Part shown: positions 11,236 to 22,309 of the stretch, piece after piece
How positions within the stretch are numbered: position 1 is the stretch's first letter
Layout of the letters: every line of letters begins with the position of its first letter
Translations under genes and position numbers: made by a program
Assembly: GCA_950106755.1 (NCBI GenBank)
Contig: OX467091.1
Location: 7,581,538-7,645,537, forward strand
Length of the DNA stretch: 64,000 nucleotides
Direction: 5' to 3'
Source of the DNA: Climacium dendroides
Lineage: Eukaryota; Streptophyta; Bryopsida; Hypnales; Climaciaceae
Notes under the pieces: generated by a model
What the model was told of the DNA's origin: nothing
What the model saw: the letters and a program-made list of their open reading frames with translations, nothing else
Databases searched by the model: none

Positions 11236-12588
11236 TCATTTACAAAGGACTGTCCATCTACTTCTCAAAGCAATATTTTTGTTCATGAACAGGAAAAATC
11301 ATTGAATACATAATTATCTGTGATGTATTGCGGTACAAGAGATGTATAGGATAGGGCAAAAACAGACATCAATGATTCCTTCATTTGTATAATTGCGGAG
11401 AATTTTTCTTGCGAGAAAGATGATCTTGAACCACGTACAATTGAAGAAGCGATGTGTCGCTTAGATTGGTCAAAGTGAAAAGCTGCTATTGAAGATGAAT
11501 ATGCTTCTTTGAACAAAAGACAAGTATTTGGTCTTATCGTGGACAATTTCACTACTCGACCTCTTGGATACAAATTGGTATTTGTATGCAAACGCAACAA
11601 CAAAAGAAACATTATTTGTTACAAAGTTCGTTTGATTGCTCAAGGTTTCACACAAAAATTTGGTATTGATTATGATATCACTTATTCTCTAGTTATGGAT
11701 TCCATTACTTTCCGATATCTTCTTGGAATGGCAGTTCATGCCTATCTTGAGATGAGTCTTATGGATATGGTGACAGCCTACCTTTATGGCTCACTTCATG
11801 TGAATATTTACATGAAAGTTCCTCCTGGTCTTGAAACCACCAATCCAAGTCCATCTATTCCAGGCAAACATCGTGGCGTTAAACTACAACATGCATTATA
11901 TGATTTAAAACAATTTAAACGTATGTGAGATCAACGACTACGGCAATTTCTTATTGAGCATGGCTTTATAAATGATGCCTTGCTTCCATGTCTCTTTATC
12001 AAAAGAGACAAAAATGGATTTGTTATTATTGCCGTTTATGTTGATGATTTGAATTTGTAGGTACCAAATCTGCATGTATTGAAACCACTCAACTTCTTAT
12101 TCGTGAATTCGAGATGAAGTTACTTGGTAAAACTACATTTTGCATTGGTTTACAAGTTCTTCATATGAAAGATGGTAGCATTTTTCTTTCACAATCTACT
12201 TATATCAATCGAGTCCTCAAAAGATTCAATATGATTGATGCTTATCTATTGTCTATACCTATGGTTGGTCGTAGTACAAAAGAAGATGATCCTTATCGCC
12301 TTTGCGAGGAGGAGGAAACATTGGATGAACAATATCCATACCTCGCAGTGGTCGGAGCACTCTTGTATTTGGCTACATCCACAAAGCCTGATATTGCATT
12401 TGCAATCAGTGTCCTTGCAAGGCATAGTTCTCGGCCAACACTTCGCCATTATAATGGAATCAAACATCTTGGGACTTCACTACACTCGATCTGCAGATAC
12501 AACATTGGTTGGATATGCTGATGCTGAATATAGATCTGATCCAACAACATCCAAATCACAAACGGGTTATGTTCTCTTACGACATAGA
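11236..12588 (+). pseudogene. Copia reverse transcriptase and first part of RNase H
   Basis: Begins with decayed sequence. A clear RVT_2 domain starts near 11430 (EEAMCRLDWSK, then KLVFVCKRN and KVRLIAQGFTQ). The catalytic YVDD is intact at 12037-12048. Stops occur at about 11479, 11926 and 12058, and the frame shifts near 12470. After YADAEYRSDPTTSKSQTGYVLL the RNase H frame is interrupted by the hAT-like insertion at 12589 and resumes at 18488. It once copied the element's RNA and degraded the RNA strand. It cannot do so as it stands. Confidence 0.9.
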
Positions 12589-12599
12589 CAGGGTTACAT

Positions 12600-12955
12600 G
12601 GACGTCCGGACGTTTGGGCGTCCAGCATCCGCGTCCGCCGATTCCCGAACATCCACCGACATAGGACGTTCCGATTGTCCTCGTCCAGCGGACGGGAAGG
12701 TGGACGGGGATTTGGACGGGGCGGACGGGAAGGCGGACGGGGCGGACGGGGCGGACGGGGAGGCGGACGGGAGGGCGGACGGGAGGGCGAACAGGGCAGA
12801 TGGGGCGGACGGGAGGCGGATGGGAGGGCGGACAGGGAGGCGGATGGGGCGGACGGGAGGCGGACGAGAGGGCGGACAGGGAGGCGGACAAGGAGGCGGA
12901 TGGGGCAGACAGGAAGGCAGGTCGGTGTGGGGTCGTCCAATCGGGCGGAAAATGG
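12600..12955. repeat. Left subterminal GGACGG array of the hAT-like element
   Basis: Very GC-rich in an AT-rich neighbourhood. It begins with a palindromic GACGTCCGGACGTTTGGGCGTCC region, then from 12690 to 12915 a degenerate minisatellite of GCGGACGGG/GGCGGACGGGA units. hAT transposases are known to bind repeated subterminal motifs, so this is a candidate binding array. The arginine/glycine- and proline-rich ORFs here are artefacts of the repeat. Confidence 0.8.
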
Positions 12956-13019
12956 GATAAACTTCGGTGTAGGGATGAAACTATGGATTTTTTTCCAATT
13001 TTTGGAGAACTGCTAAAGT

Positions 13020-14050
13020 GGCAATATACGACAAAATAATGTTACTAAATTTTTTAGTATTCATCTATATTTTGGATAGAACTATCTTTTCATCCACATA
13101 TTTAGATGAGTTTCATTTGATGTGCGCAATTTCATTCAATTTTTTTTCTTTCAAATTCGAGTAATTTGGCATTATCATCCAATTTTTCTTCAAATTTAAC
13201 CTATAGATTTGGTGTAGTCCATTTTTTTTTAGGCATTTGGGCCTTCAATTGCCCCAAAAATAAAAATGGTTCAAACAAATCCAATTATCCAAATAACCAT
13301 AGGATGTTGTAACCCCTACATGTCCAAGCCTTGTTTTCAAATTTCAACTTCCTCTAATTTGCTCTAAATTGAACAAAGAACCCACATTTTGGTAAGATGT
13401 ATCAATTTTTTTGGAATTGTAACCATACAAATTCAAACTAGACTTGTTAGAGATTGTATAGGAAAAGAAAGCACAACAATATCACTTATAGAGTGAAAGA
13501 TTATAACATTTGACTATGATGCTGTTAAAATCGCCAAAAAAAGTTGAAGCCTTTTGGGCAAGGCAAATCTAAAATGTTGAGGACCCAAAGAATATGAGGT
13601 TAATGGGCCGAACTTGCACAACCCCAATCAATTTACGGCTTTACAAAATTTACTCTATAATTTTTTAATATGAATTTTCAATGTGAATTTTCCTCCAAGA
13701 TCTACTGTATTTGAGGCTCATTTCTAAAAGTTCTTAACACAAAAGAAAAGTCAAGATTGCACAAGGTACCCTTGCATAAAATCTCTTTTAGAAAAATCAT
13801 TGTCATTTAATTTCAAGATCGAACTTCTGGAGCCAAAAGTAGACTTCAAAAAGAATTTCCCAAAATTATTAGCTTACTAAAATGATGAAAAATAGTTAGG
13901 TTTTATTGAACTTCAAAGTTTTGCAAACACCATATTTAATATTTTGGTGCCTCAAGCATTTAGGGGGTAATTACTATTTTTTTTAACATCTTAATGAAGC
14001 TGATAAACCCATTGCATTAAGTTAATTCATTCACAGTTGTTCACACTCCA
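13020..14050. other. hAT interior, AT-rich, no gene seen
   Basis: No ORF or motif beyond chance level. Sharp return to AT-rich composition after the GC-rich subterminal block. Confidence 0.5.
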
Positions 14051-14059
14051 AGTCGGAAG

Positions 14060-14415
14060 GGGCTCACAAATACCAATTGGCGCTGGATCAGCCCACTCCG
14101 CAAGGGAAACAATTGTGCGGAATGGGCCGTCCGCGCTCCTCTTTATACCGTCCGCTGATGCTGACATCACTGCCCGAATCTGACGGGCGGACGGGCCGAC
14201 CACTAGATTGGACGAGCAATATGCCCCGGCGCGTCCAATCGCACGGCCTCGACGAACTGCAAACGACTACATCGGTCGGAGCCCGCGGACAGACGCTTCG
14301 ACCGCGCGGTGAACGGATAGCGAGCGGCGGACGGTCGGACGGATAGCGGACGCACAGCAGACAGGCGAGCGGACGGCGCACGGGCGAATGGATGGATGGC
14401 GGATGGGCCATTTTT
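14060..14415. repeat. Internal GC-rich GGACGG block B
   Basis: Contains GGGCGGACGGGCC, GGCGGACGGTCGGACGG and related words on both strands, with a TATA-like CTTTATACC at about 14139. It resembles the subterminal blocks, so it may be the end of a second, nested family member or a promoter-proximal array. I could not assign a TIR or target duplication to it. Confidence 0.6.
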
Positions 14416-16011
14416 CTAGCACATTGAAGTTCATCACTTGGAATACCCTATGCGAGAGTCAGATTCGTTAAAAATTAATTAAAAAATAAAATAAATATGG
14501 CATGTAGTGAAATTTTCAGAATTTATAACAAGACATAAGTTGAAATCTCAAAAAAAATTGATGTAAACAAATTGAAATCTCAAAAAAAATCTTGATAAAT
14601 GATGAAAAATGAAAAAAAATATTGTCAAGGTGTTTAAAAAATAAAAAGAACAATATAAAATAATATAAAATAATATTCCATACATAGAGAACTATGCTAT
14701 AGAGCCTTACTTGTAAAGTTTAATTACCTTATTGTAAGCTTTACTTGTGAAGACTTAATTTTGGCTTCAGAAATCATGGTGATTTAAATTGGAACCTAAA
14801 ATGGATTACCAGCCTTCCTTGCATTAAGGCCTTCATCGCAATAAGGCTTGATTTAGCTTGAATAAAACAAGATTTTGAAAAGTATGCCTTGAATTTAGCC
14901 ACCCAAAGCAAGATTCCGTGATGCCTTGTGTCATATTGAGCTTGCAATTCCATATTAAAGGAGGACCATAGCTACAATTAACTAAATATCCCAATCGAAA
15001 ATTCGAAATATATGAAATCTTGAAAATTCAAAGTTCAATTAATGAAAGATAATTCAATTAAAAAAGAAACAATTTCGTTTTGGCTCTGACGAACCTAACC
15101 TCAACGTACGGTACCAAGACCACTTTGTAAATGCGAAAACTACATTTTTTGACTTAGAACATTTTTAAATTCAAATTTTTGCACTATAGAGTTTCAAGCT
15201 TTAAATCTTTGTAGTAGAGAATTGAGTTGAGAATCTAAGAAAAAAATAAAAATTCAAAAAAACTTAATTTTGTGGGCATTACATCGAAAATTGGAAAAAT
15301 GAAAAAATTGCATTCACAAATGAATCTTGTGAGTTATTTTTTTTAAAAAGATGCTTTAATTGCCCAATTTTACAAGAATGTCTATAACTTTCTCATAACA
15401 AATCCTAATTAAATGAATTAAAGCTTCCTAAATACTAAATAAGAAAGAAAATTATCTATGAGAATAGAAATTCAATTTCTTTTTTATTTGGCATTTTTCC
15501 AAATCTTTCTAAATTTCTAAATATCCAAGGCACAAAATTTTGGTGTGAACTATACTTTGAAGTCTAATAATACTTAACCAAATTGCTATTCTTAGTAGTT
15601 TATATATATTAAAATCTATTTTAAATCTAATTTTAGCATCAAAAATCCAATTTTCAAAATGATTGATTATGATTTTTTTATTCAAGATTTTGTACAAGAG
15701 TGTCCATCACAAACTTGACTTTCATAGTGTTGAGGGCTTTTGGAAATGAGCCTCAAATACACTAAATCTTGGAGAAAAAACCACATTAAAGATTCATTTA
15801 AAAAATTGTAGAGTAGATTTTGAAATGCATGTTAGGCCCTTTATCCTCATATTTTTTTAGTGACTTGATTTCTTTCATATTTTTTAGATCTTTCTGTAAT
15901 TAGTTATGAATTTTTTTAAGTTGAAAGGTAATGGTCATTAAAAGTGACCATGTCCTAAAATGTGCTAGTACATTCAATAAAGCAAAATGTACCTCTCTGT
16001 CATAATCACTC
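14416..16011. other. hAT interior, AT-rich, no gene seen
   Basis: A/T-rich with poly-A and poly-T runs. No conserved coding sequence recognised. Confidence 0.5.
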
Positions 16012-16014
16012 TTA

Positions 16015-16501
16015 GAGCATGGGTGTTTTTAGAGCAAACTCCCTTATGGATTTACTTTTTTTAATTTTAAAGGAAAATCATCTAAGTGACTACAATAAAG
16101 TACCTATGTTTTAGCATTAAACATGTTGATTACAAATGCATGTTCTATATAAGAGGAAAACCAAAATACTAAATTTCTTTTTATTTTTAAGTAATAAATA
16201 AATAAATAAATTATTATTATTATTTTAGAAATAAAATATATAGAAAAAAAAATGAAAAAAAAAATCTTTGTTTTTAATTAAAAAAGAAAAAAAAGATAAA
16301 CATGCATATTTTTATATTTTTTTTAATTGAGCCTTGAGAAAATTGAAGAGAACATGAATTGAAAATCCATCCCTAGAATCCGGCCCAAGGGATTTACATT
16401 AAGTAGGGCCGGATGGAAAAACTGGAGCCGGATTGAAGGCCGGATTGAAGGCAAATCCGGCCGGCCTTCCATCCGGCCTTAGGCACAGTATAAACCCACC
16501 C
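16015..16501. mobile_element. Possible Tourist/Harbinger-like element with CCGGAT arrays
   Basis: The left flank CTTAGA and right flank CTTAGA (TTA at 16012-16014 and 16502-16504) could be a TTA target duplication. The ends are weakly inverted (GAGCATGGGTGTTTTTA against GGGTGGGTTTATA). The right part (16378-16480) is a palindrome-rich GGCCGGATGGAA/TTCCATCCGGCC array. The ends are imperfect, so this is tentative. Confidence 0.35.
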
Positions 16502-16504
16502 TTA

Positions 16505-17384
16505 GATAAAAGAAGAACTTATACAAATGAAAACTAAATATGTTTTATTGCTTCACGTTTCAAATTCTCAAAAAAAAAAAAAAAAAAAACAACACACAAA
16601 AACATATCTTTTATGGATTAGAAGATTATAATGTTTTTCTCATTACGACAGGGTTTTAGAGTTCTACTAATTCCAGAAATGTTGTGAAGTCTTACACTCT
16701 TTGTATACCCTTACTTTTAAAACAATCCTAATCAAAAAAGGGCATTACAAAATATAGTACAAACATGACGTTGAAGTGTGTGACATGCATAAGTTATATA
16801 CATTTTTGGCTTCTCCATAAGTCCATATGTACAAAACACCTTGAAGTCAATGGAAATTGTCCATGAGGTTCAAAACCAAAACCAAAACCAAAACCAAAAC
16901 CCTTCAAGTAATTGTTGTGATTGTAGCACCATCTCAATTTGGTCAATTGTAAATTATAACGTTTCACTTCATCACTAATATTGATCATGTTCTTGTTTTT
17001 TTCTTTTCCTTTAAAATATCCTACATGATGAAAAAATAAATAAATAAAATAATATCCTTTATGTCTAGTTAAAATTTGTATGCATACAATTTCAAATGAA
17101 TATTACAAATTTACAATTTGCTCAAAACAATGGCGTAATCTGAAATGTAGGAGACTAAGAGTTGAGGGTTTTAGGGTTAAGAGTTTAGGGTCTCACTGTA
17201 AACTTCAAAGACCTCTAAATGATTATTTAAAATCTGATTATAACTTGTCTATTTTTTATTTTCTGGATTAATGACAAAAGCATAGGATGCTGAAACTTTA
17301 ATTGACCCAAAAAATCTGACAGTAAGTAAAGGTGGATGAGAAGAATCCTATGTCTCATGCCAATATGGAAAAAATTTGGACGCC
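16505..17384. other. hAT interior with an (AAAACC)n tract
   Basis: 16876-16902 is a short (AAAACC)n microsatellite. 17160-17195 has TTTAGGGTT/TTTAGGGTC words that look telomere-like but are not tandem. No gene. Confidence 0.5.
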
Positions 17385-17635
17385 TCAAAATACTAGGCGA
17401 CGGACTAGGCGGACAGGGCGGTCGGACGCAGTCGGGTCATCCACCGTCCACCTGTCCGCTTCAGCGGCGGACGGGGCAGGTTTGTCCACCCGTCCGTCGG
17501 CCGTCCGCTTCGGCGGCGGACAGGGCAGCTCCGTCCGCCCGTCCGCCAGCTCGGGCCACGTCCGCATGGTCCGGGACAGGTCCGGTCCCGGGCCTCTTTT
17601 AGATCTGGGAGCGGACGGGTATATTGGCCTATTCT
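17385..17635. repeat. Internal GC-rich GGACGG block C
   Basis: Dense GTCCGCC/GGCGGAC motifs in both orientations, including CGTCCGCTTCRGCGGCGGAC repeated twice. Composition and motifs match the element's two ends. It sits directly before the coding remnant at 17640. Confidence 0.65.
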
Positions 17636-17639
17636 AGAA

Positions 17640-17987
17640 CTTCCTTTGAGAAAAGGAAAAGCAGTTGATCGCCTCCATGAACGTGTAGGGAAAACCTTGA
17701 TGAAAGCAAAGAAGGAGCAAATGATGGGCAAGCCTAAGAAAGCTCGTGTATCTTCAACAGTACAAGAGAAAAGAGGGGGAAATCAAACACTTTCATCAGA
17801 CAATGAAGACAACACCATGAGTGATGAAGATGATGGATTCCAATCAAGAGAGTACAGTAGCGGGGCAGAGGTGAAAGGAGATAGTGATTACCACCCCTAG
17901 GCATTCAAATTTAGAAAGGATTTGAATCAAGAACATTTACAGAACTTGGTGCTCAAATGCTTACGATTTAGAGAGATGAATAGCTAA
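17640..17987 (+). pseudogene. Lysine/acid-rich coding remnant in the hAT-like element
   Basis: The frame runs from about 17640 to 17987 with one in-frame TAG (17898). It has a basic N-terminal half (KKEQMMGKPKKAR), an acidic Ser/Asp/Glu stretch (SDNEDNTMSDEDD), then a helical-looking segment (EHLQNLVLKCLRFREMN). No hAT dimerisation motif is recognisable. It could be the C-terminal tail of a lost transposase or captured host sequence. Function not assigned. Confidence 0.35.
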
Positions 17988-18274
17988 GATTTATTAGTTA
18001 TCGGAGCATTTCTTAGTAGTACAAGGTTGCCAAATTATCTTGAAAAAATTAATCAAACTATCATTTTTGGGGGATTTTGTCCCAAGTGCTTTTGAAGAAA
18101 TCTTCATTGTGTTATTTTTTGTCCTCAATTTCAAGTGTATAGCACGTAAAAATTTCTGAAGCGCCAAAACTCACAAATATGTAAAAAGAACCCTAAAACA
18201 AAATGAAAACCATACAAAATTGCAAAATGCAAAGTTACAAACCCTCACTCACTCAGTCACTCCCTAAACCCCTT

Positions 18275-18479
18275 GAACCGTTTTCCCATCCACCCGTCCG
18301 CCCGACCGTCCATCCGTCCGCCAATAAAACCGCCCGTCTACCAGTCTGACCGGCCCGTCCACCAATCCGTCCGCCCGACCGCAGGACGGCGACCGAGGAC
18401 CGTCCGTCTACGTTCGTAGGGTCCGGACGTCCGATTTCGGACACAATTTCGCCACGGACGCACGTCCACGACAACCTTG
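18275..18479. repeat. Right subterminal GGACGG array of the hAT-like element
   Basis: CCGTCCGCC-type motifs at high density (18290-18400), then GGTCCGGACGTCCG and CCACGGACGCACGTCCACG before the terminal AACCTTG. Orientation is mostly opposite to the left array, as expected for inverted subterminal regions. Confidence 0.75.
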
Positions 18480-18487
18480 GACATGGA

Positions 18488-18931
18488 GCTGCAATTTCTT
18501 GGAAATCAGTGAAGCAAACCATTACTACTACATTTTCTAATCACGTAGAAATTATTGCTTTACATGAAACATGTTGAGAGTGTATTTGGCTACGGTCAAT
18601 TGACAAGTTTATTCGAACAAATTGTGGGTTGTTATATGATGATTCTCCAACTGTCTTATATGAAGACAACAGTGCTTGTATTGCACAAATGCAAGTAGGT
18701 TTTGTTAAAGGTGACCGAACGAAACATATTGACCCAAAGTACTTCAGTTTTACACACGACTTGATCACCAACAAAGCCCTTGAAATCAAGAAAGTTTCAT
18801 CAGCTGATAATCTTGTTGATCTCTTTACCAAGGCTCTTTCATTATCTGTTCATTGCCAACTTATTCATGACATTGGCATGCAACGACTTAAAATTTTGAG
18901 AGCAAGAGATTCAATAAATTTTTCTTTTTGA
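18488..18931 (+). pseudogene. Copia RNase H, C-terminal part
   Basis: Continues the frame broken at 12588: AAISWKSVKQTIT, then an in-frame TGA (18585-18587), then LYEDNSACIAQMQ, KHIDPKYF and ADNLVDLFTKALS. The DNSA and ADxxTK-type motifs are those of Copia RNase H. The frame ends at the TGA at 18929-18931. Confidence 0.9.
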
Positions 18932-19479
18932 AAATTTGTAAACCTTTTGATATCCTTCTATAGTTTTTTCCCATTGGGTTTTACTATGAGAATGGATTAA
19001 TAAAGGTGTTGTACTATTTTCCCTTCATCTGTAGTTTTGTCCTTGATTATAATCAAGGTTTTCCCAAATAAGGTTTTAATGAGGCAGCAACCGTAAACTT
19101 ACGAGATTACGGAATTACATATAAAAGGTGGGGTCGTGGTGAGAACCATGGTTTTCGAATCAATGCTAGAGCTTATTAACTATCTTGGGGTGCCATGCAT
19201 ATTATCACATCACAACTCAGGGGTAGGGTAGCAGGTCGGCTGTTGATTCCTGCCTCACTAGCTATGCCAAGCCGTGAGTTTCCCGAATCAGTCGACGAGG
19301 CTAACGAGTATCGAACCTCGGACCAATCGGTTGACCACCAACTTACGAAATTAGCCGACCAAGTTCACGACTTGGTGATAGCGATTGGTTTTGGATTGAT
19401 TTTATACATACCATTGGCTATTTCATATTAGATTTTTATTTTATAATATTTTACTCATATTATGCTGAGCGAAGAGGAG
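18932..19479 (+). other. Copia 3' untranslated region with a possible SINE/tRNA-like relic
   Basis: On the minus strand at about 19300-19375, a box-B-like GAGGTTCGATACTCG follows a GGTGGTCAACCGATTGGTC stretch that could be a box A relic. No cloverleaf folds convincingly, so this is a weak call. The polypurine tract GAGCGAAGAGGAG (about 19466-19479) abuts the 3' LTR. Confidence 0.35.
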
Positions 19480-19709
19480 TGTTAAGAAATGTAGTTTCTA
19501 GTGTGAACGCTCACCATAATGGTGAGTGACACTTGTCATGAGGATTAGGTGAATTCCTCATGACCAATAGGAGAAGACAACTATTCATTGTCTCTCTCCT
19601 TTCTTCTCTTGTATATACTTCAAACTCCCGAATGAAGTTCTGTATTCTTTTTAGTGTATTTTGAATGTTCTTATATTTTGAGTTTTTGTTTCGTATTTTA
19701 TACTCAACA
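19480..19709 (+). repeat. Copia 3' LTR
   Basis: 230 bp, matches the 5' LTR. Starts TGTTAAGAAATG, ends ACTCAACA. Followed at once by GAATT (19710-19714), the right target-site duplication. Confidence 0.93.
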
Positions 19710-19714
19710 GAATT

Positions 19715-21318
19715 AAATGATGAATAGTGTGCACAATTGAAATAATAATATAAAATATTAAAATATTAAAAAATATTTTATACAATAAAAAAATGTTTAA
19801 AAAATAATTTAAAATAATTTAAAAAATAATTTAAAAATAATTTTAATAATTGCAATCTGACATGGTGGCACTCATGCCACATCAGATTTCAAAATCTGAA
19901 ATTTTATATATTTTTTAATAATAATATTTTTTAATTCTTTTTTTAACATTTTATGAACTGTTCAGTTGAACTGTTCTATGCTATTCCGGCCTAGCAATTG
20001 GCTGGATTTTTATTTTTTATTTTTAAAAATTTAATTTAATTTTTTTTTCGGCCAAAGTTCCTTGTGTTCACAGCACTCACGGCCCCTTCCAGGGTTCATA
20101 TTTCTTGTAATGCAAAGGTTTGTTCCTTGTTTCTTTCTTGTTTTTTAGTATTTAGGGGGTATGAGAGGTATTAGAGGTGCAAAGTTGTATTGTTGTTTTG
20201 GATTTATATAGAAAGAAGCATTGATGTGAGAAAGTTTTATGTTGCATTTTGAAAAATGTTGGATAGATGCAATCTTTTGGATTTAAGTTTTTGGATACTT
20301 GATCTACTACAATGCCAAGTTTTGAATCTAAATCTATTAAGGAAATGAAACTTACAGGTTACCTTTTTATTTTATCTAATATCTTATATCAAAATTTTAA
20401 CTTCAATGAACTTGATATCTATGAATCATGCATAAAATACAATCAGGGTGTAAAAGTAGTAAAAGATTAAGAAGTCAACAGTGAAAAAATGTTCACCAAA
20501 GTTGAACAATATCTTATAATGGTATGAAAATTGGTACATGACTAGTTGGCTAGTTGATCTACATTGTGGCAAAGTTTCAAGTTATTTCAAGTTATTTTTA
20601 AACATTTATGCCCAACTAAAGCTAAGTGTGGTAGTTTTTAGGGCATAGTAAAAATTGTAGGATAAAATTTGAAAAAAGAAGAGTTTTAGGATAGGTTTAT
20701 TATTATTTGGGGTGCTTAATTGCGCAAGGATCTTGGGGAATACAAAGAACTTGCTGACTTTAATGGCAATAGTAAACAACGTGCAGATGATGTCTTCAAA
20801 GCCTACATACAACTTACCTTTAGCAAGATCAAAAGCTCTGTGGCACATGGATGCCTATAAAGTGGGTTGATCCCATCTTTGGTAAAGTCAATGCAGCTGT
20901 TGATATGCCCTAGGTGTTCAATTCCGCAAACTCTACCATGGAGACATGTGTCAATGGAGCATGTTGATTTTCCAAAATGTTTCTAGAGAGACTTGAAGAT
21001 TAGATCTCCCTAGAAGTTGAAGACTCTAAGGTGGTTGCAAAGTATGTGGCATACATAGAAATGGTCAGTAAGGAGGTTGTCCAATGAACGTCCAATTTTG
21101 GTTTAGACAAGGAATCAAGCCTTGAGAGTTTAATTCCTTGAGTGGTGGCGGCTGATGCGTGTGAAGCTGGTTGAAAATGGCTTCTCTAGCTTGTAGTTAT
21201 AATCTATGCCACATATTTTCAAATCCTTGCCTATTATATGACTAGATCAAGGTTCTTTTCTAAATTGTCAAACTCATAATTGCTTTCTTGTTTGCTTTCG
21301 GTTTCATGTGAGATGTGT
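19715..21318. other. Intergenic DNA with a small hairpin
   Basis: AT-rich. At 19856-19886, TCTGACATGGTGGCA, a 4-base loop and TGCCACATCAGA form a near-perfect stem. No gene recognised. The minus-strand ORF at about 20606-20848 has no recognisable domain. Confidence 0.5.
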
Positions 21319-21320
21319 TA

Positions 21321-21606
21321 AGGTAGGAGGTTCTAAAAGCGCACAAGCTTTAAAATCGCTCACCTCCTGAAATGTACAAACAATGTACATTTGAGGAGGA
21401 GATCAATTTTAGAGCCCTACGCCATTTCATCTTCAAAATTTCATAACAAATTCCATAGAGCTCCAAAAAACATAAAACAACTTGAATTATATGCTAATTT
21501 CACTTGTCTTTCAAGGAAAACTTACTAAAAAAATATTTGAAAAAGTTTCATCTCTCCAAAAATTTAGTTTCATCTCTTAAATGGGCAATTTATGGACCTC
21601 CTACCT
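21321..21606. mobile_element. Inverted-repeat element, AGGTAGGAGGT family (copy 1)
   Basis: TIRs AGGTAGGAGGTTCTAAAA and, on the reverse complement of the right end, AGGTAGGAGGTCCATAAA are flanked by TA on both sides (21319-21320 and 21607-21608). This fits a Tc1/mariner-type TA duplication. An internal palindrome around CCTGAAATGTACAAACAATGTACATTTGAGG makes much of it fold back. Confidence 0.65.
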
Positions 21607-21894
21607 TACAGCTACAAGTCTTTCTTATCTGAGTTCTAGAAGTGGAGTTGCTTGATGCAAATGGGTTTGGAGGGACTGAACACCATCAAGGACCTGTTGA
21701 CATTAAATGGCAGCATACACACATGTGCTTTAATTTTTTCAAGCTAGGGAATTTGCCTGGAGAACTTGGAGCCTGACAGAGGATTTAGAAAACCATGCAA
21801 GGAAACAGTAGCAATATGGAAGATGTCTTATTTTTTATGTAAAAGAGCAGACACTGGACTCCTCATATGGTTTTCTTCCTTGTAGGATTCCTTA

Positions 21895-22305
21895 CGGTAG
21901 TCGGTCCATAAACCGAGCATCTAAGGACTGAAACTGAATTTTGGGCAGGTGAAACTTCTCAAAATATTTTTCAGTAAATTTTACTGTAAGAAAAGAGGAA
22001 TTGACATCTAACCCAAGTTGTTTCATATTTTTTGGATCATTTTTGAATTAGTTACGAATTTTCAAACGAGATGTGGTATAGGTTTCTATTTATGTCCCTA
22101 GGGTTCCATGAACTGTTCACTTGCAACTTCTGAAGAAAAATGGGAAAGCAGAGAGTATGATTGGCTCTTGCCATTAACAATGCTTTTTTCTTTCCATTCA
22201 TTCAAGGACTACAAAAGTCGATTTAACAACCACTTCATATCCATTCACAACCACCTAGTATATGGGCAGTTCTTAACACCTGTGCAATTTTAGAGCCTCC
22301 TACCT
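21895..22305. mobile_element. Inverted-repeat element, AGGTAGGAGGT family (copy 2)
   Basis: The left end CGGTAGTCGGTCCATAAA follows TTA. The right end reads GAGCCTCCTACCT followed by TA. The core (TTCTCAAAATATTTTTCAG, GAATTGACATCTAACCC) matches the other copies. About 170 bases of extra sequence (22108-22280) lie near the right end. Confidence 0.5.
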
Positions 22306-22309
22306 TATA

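Larger units (their letters stand above)
12589..18479. mobile_element. hAT-like DNA transposon inside the Copia RNase H gene
   Basis: The Copia RNase H frame breaks after GACATAGA (12581-12588) and resumes at GACATGGA (18480-18487). These are 8-bp duplications with one mismatch, the hAT signature. Removing the insert plus one duplication restores the reading frame through the usual Gly-Ala-Ala-Ile-Ser-Trp region. The termini are inverted: CAGGGTTACATGGACGT on the left, and CAAGGTTGTCGTGGACGT on the reverse complement of the right. hAT TIRs typically begin CA(A/G)GG. Both subterminal regions are packed with GGACGG-type motifs. No full transposase is seen. Only a short coding remnant occurs at 17640-17987, so the element is probably non-autonomous. 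Confidence 0.85.
479..19709 (+). mobile_element. Ty1/Copia LTR retrotransposon expanded by nested insertions
   Basis: Two nearly identical LTRs (479-710 and 19480-19709) start TGTTAAGAAATG and end in CA. They are flanked by the same 5-bp duplication GAATT (474-478 and 19710-19714), so this is a single insertion. A primer-binding-like TTATCAACACGCTC follows the 5' LTR, and a purine tract (GAGCGAAGAGGAG) precedes the 3' LTR. The order gag, protease, integrase remnant, reverse transcriptase, RNase H is that of Copia. Copia elements are usually about 5 kb. The excess comes from leader DNA holding a transposase-like pseudogene and from a 5.9-kb hAT-like element inside RNase H. Stops, frameshifts and loss of the integrase core make it non-autonomous. 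Confidence 0.93.

Noticed and set aside
12449..13039. Several long ORFs (Pro/Arg- or Gly/Arg-rich) on both strands
   Set aside because: They arise from the stop-poor GGCGGACGG array in the hAT-like element; no conserved protein.
14077..14411. ORFs on both strands in GC block B
   Set aside because: Repeat-driven, Arg/Gly/Pro-rich, no domain.
17155..17200. Telomere-like TTTAGGG words
   Set aside because: Only scattered words, not a tandem array.
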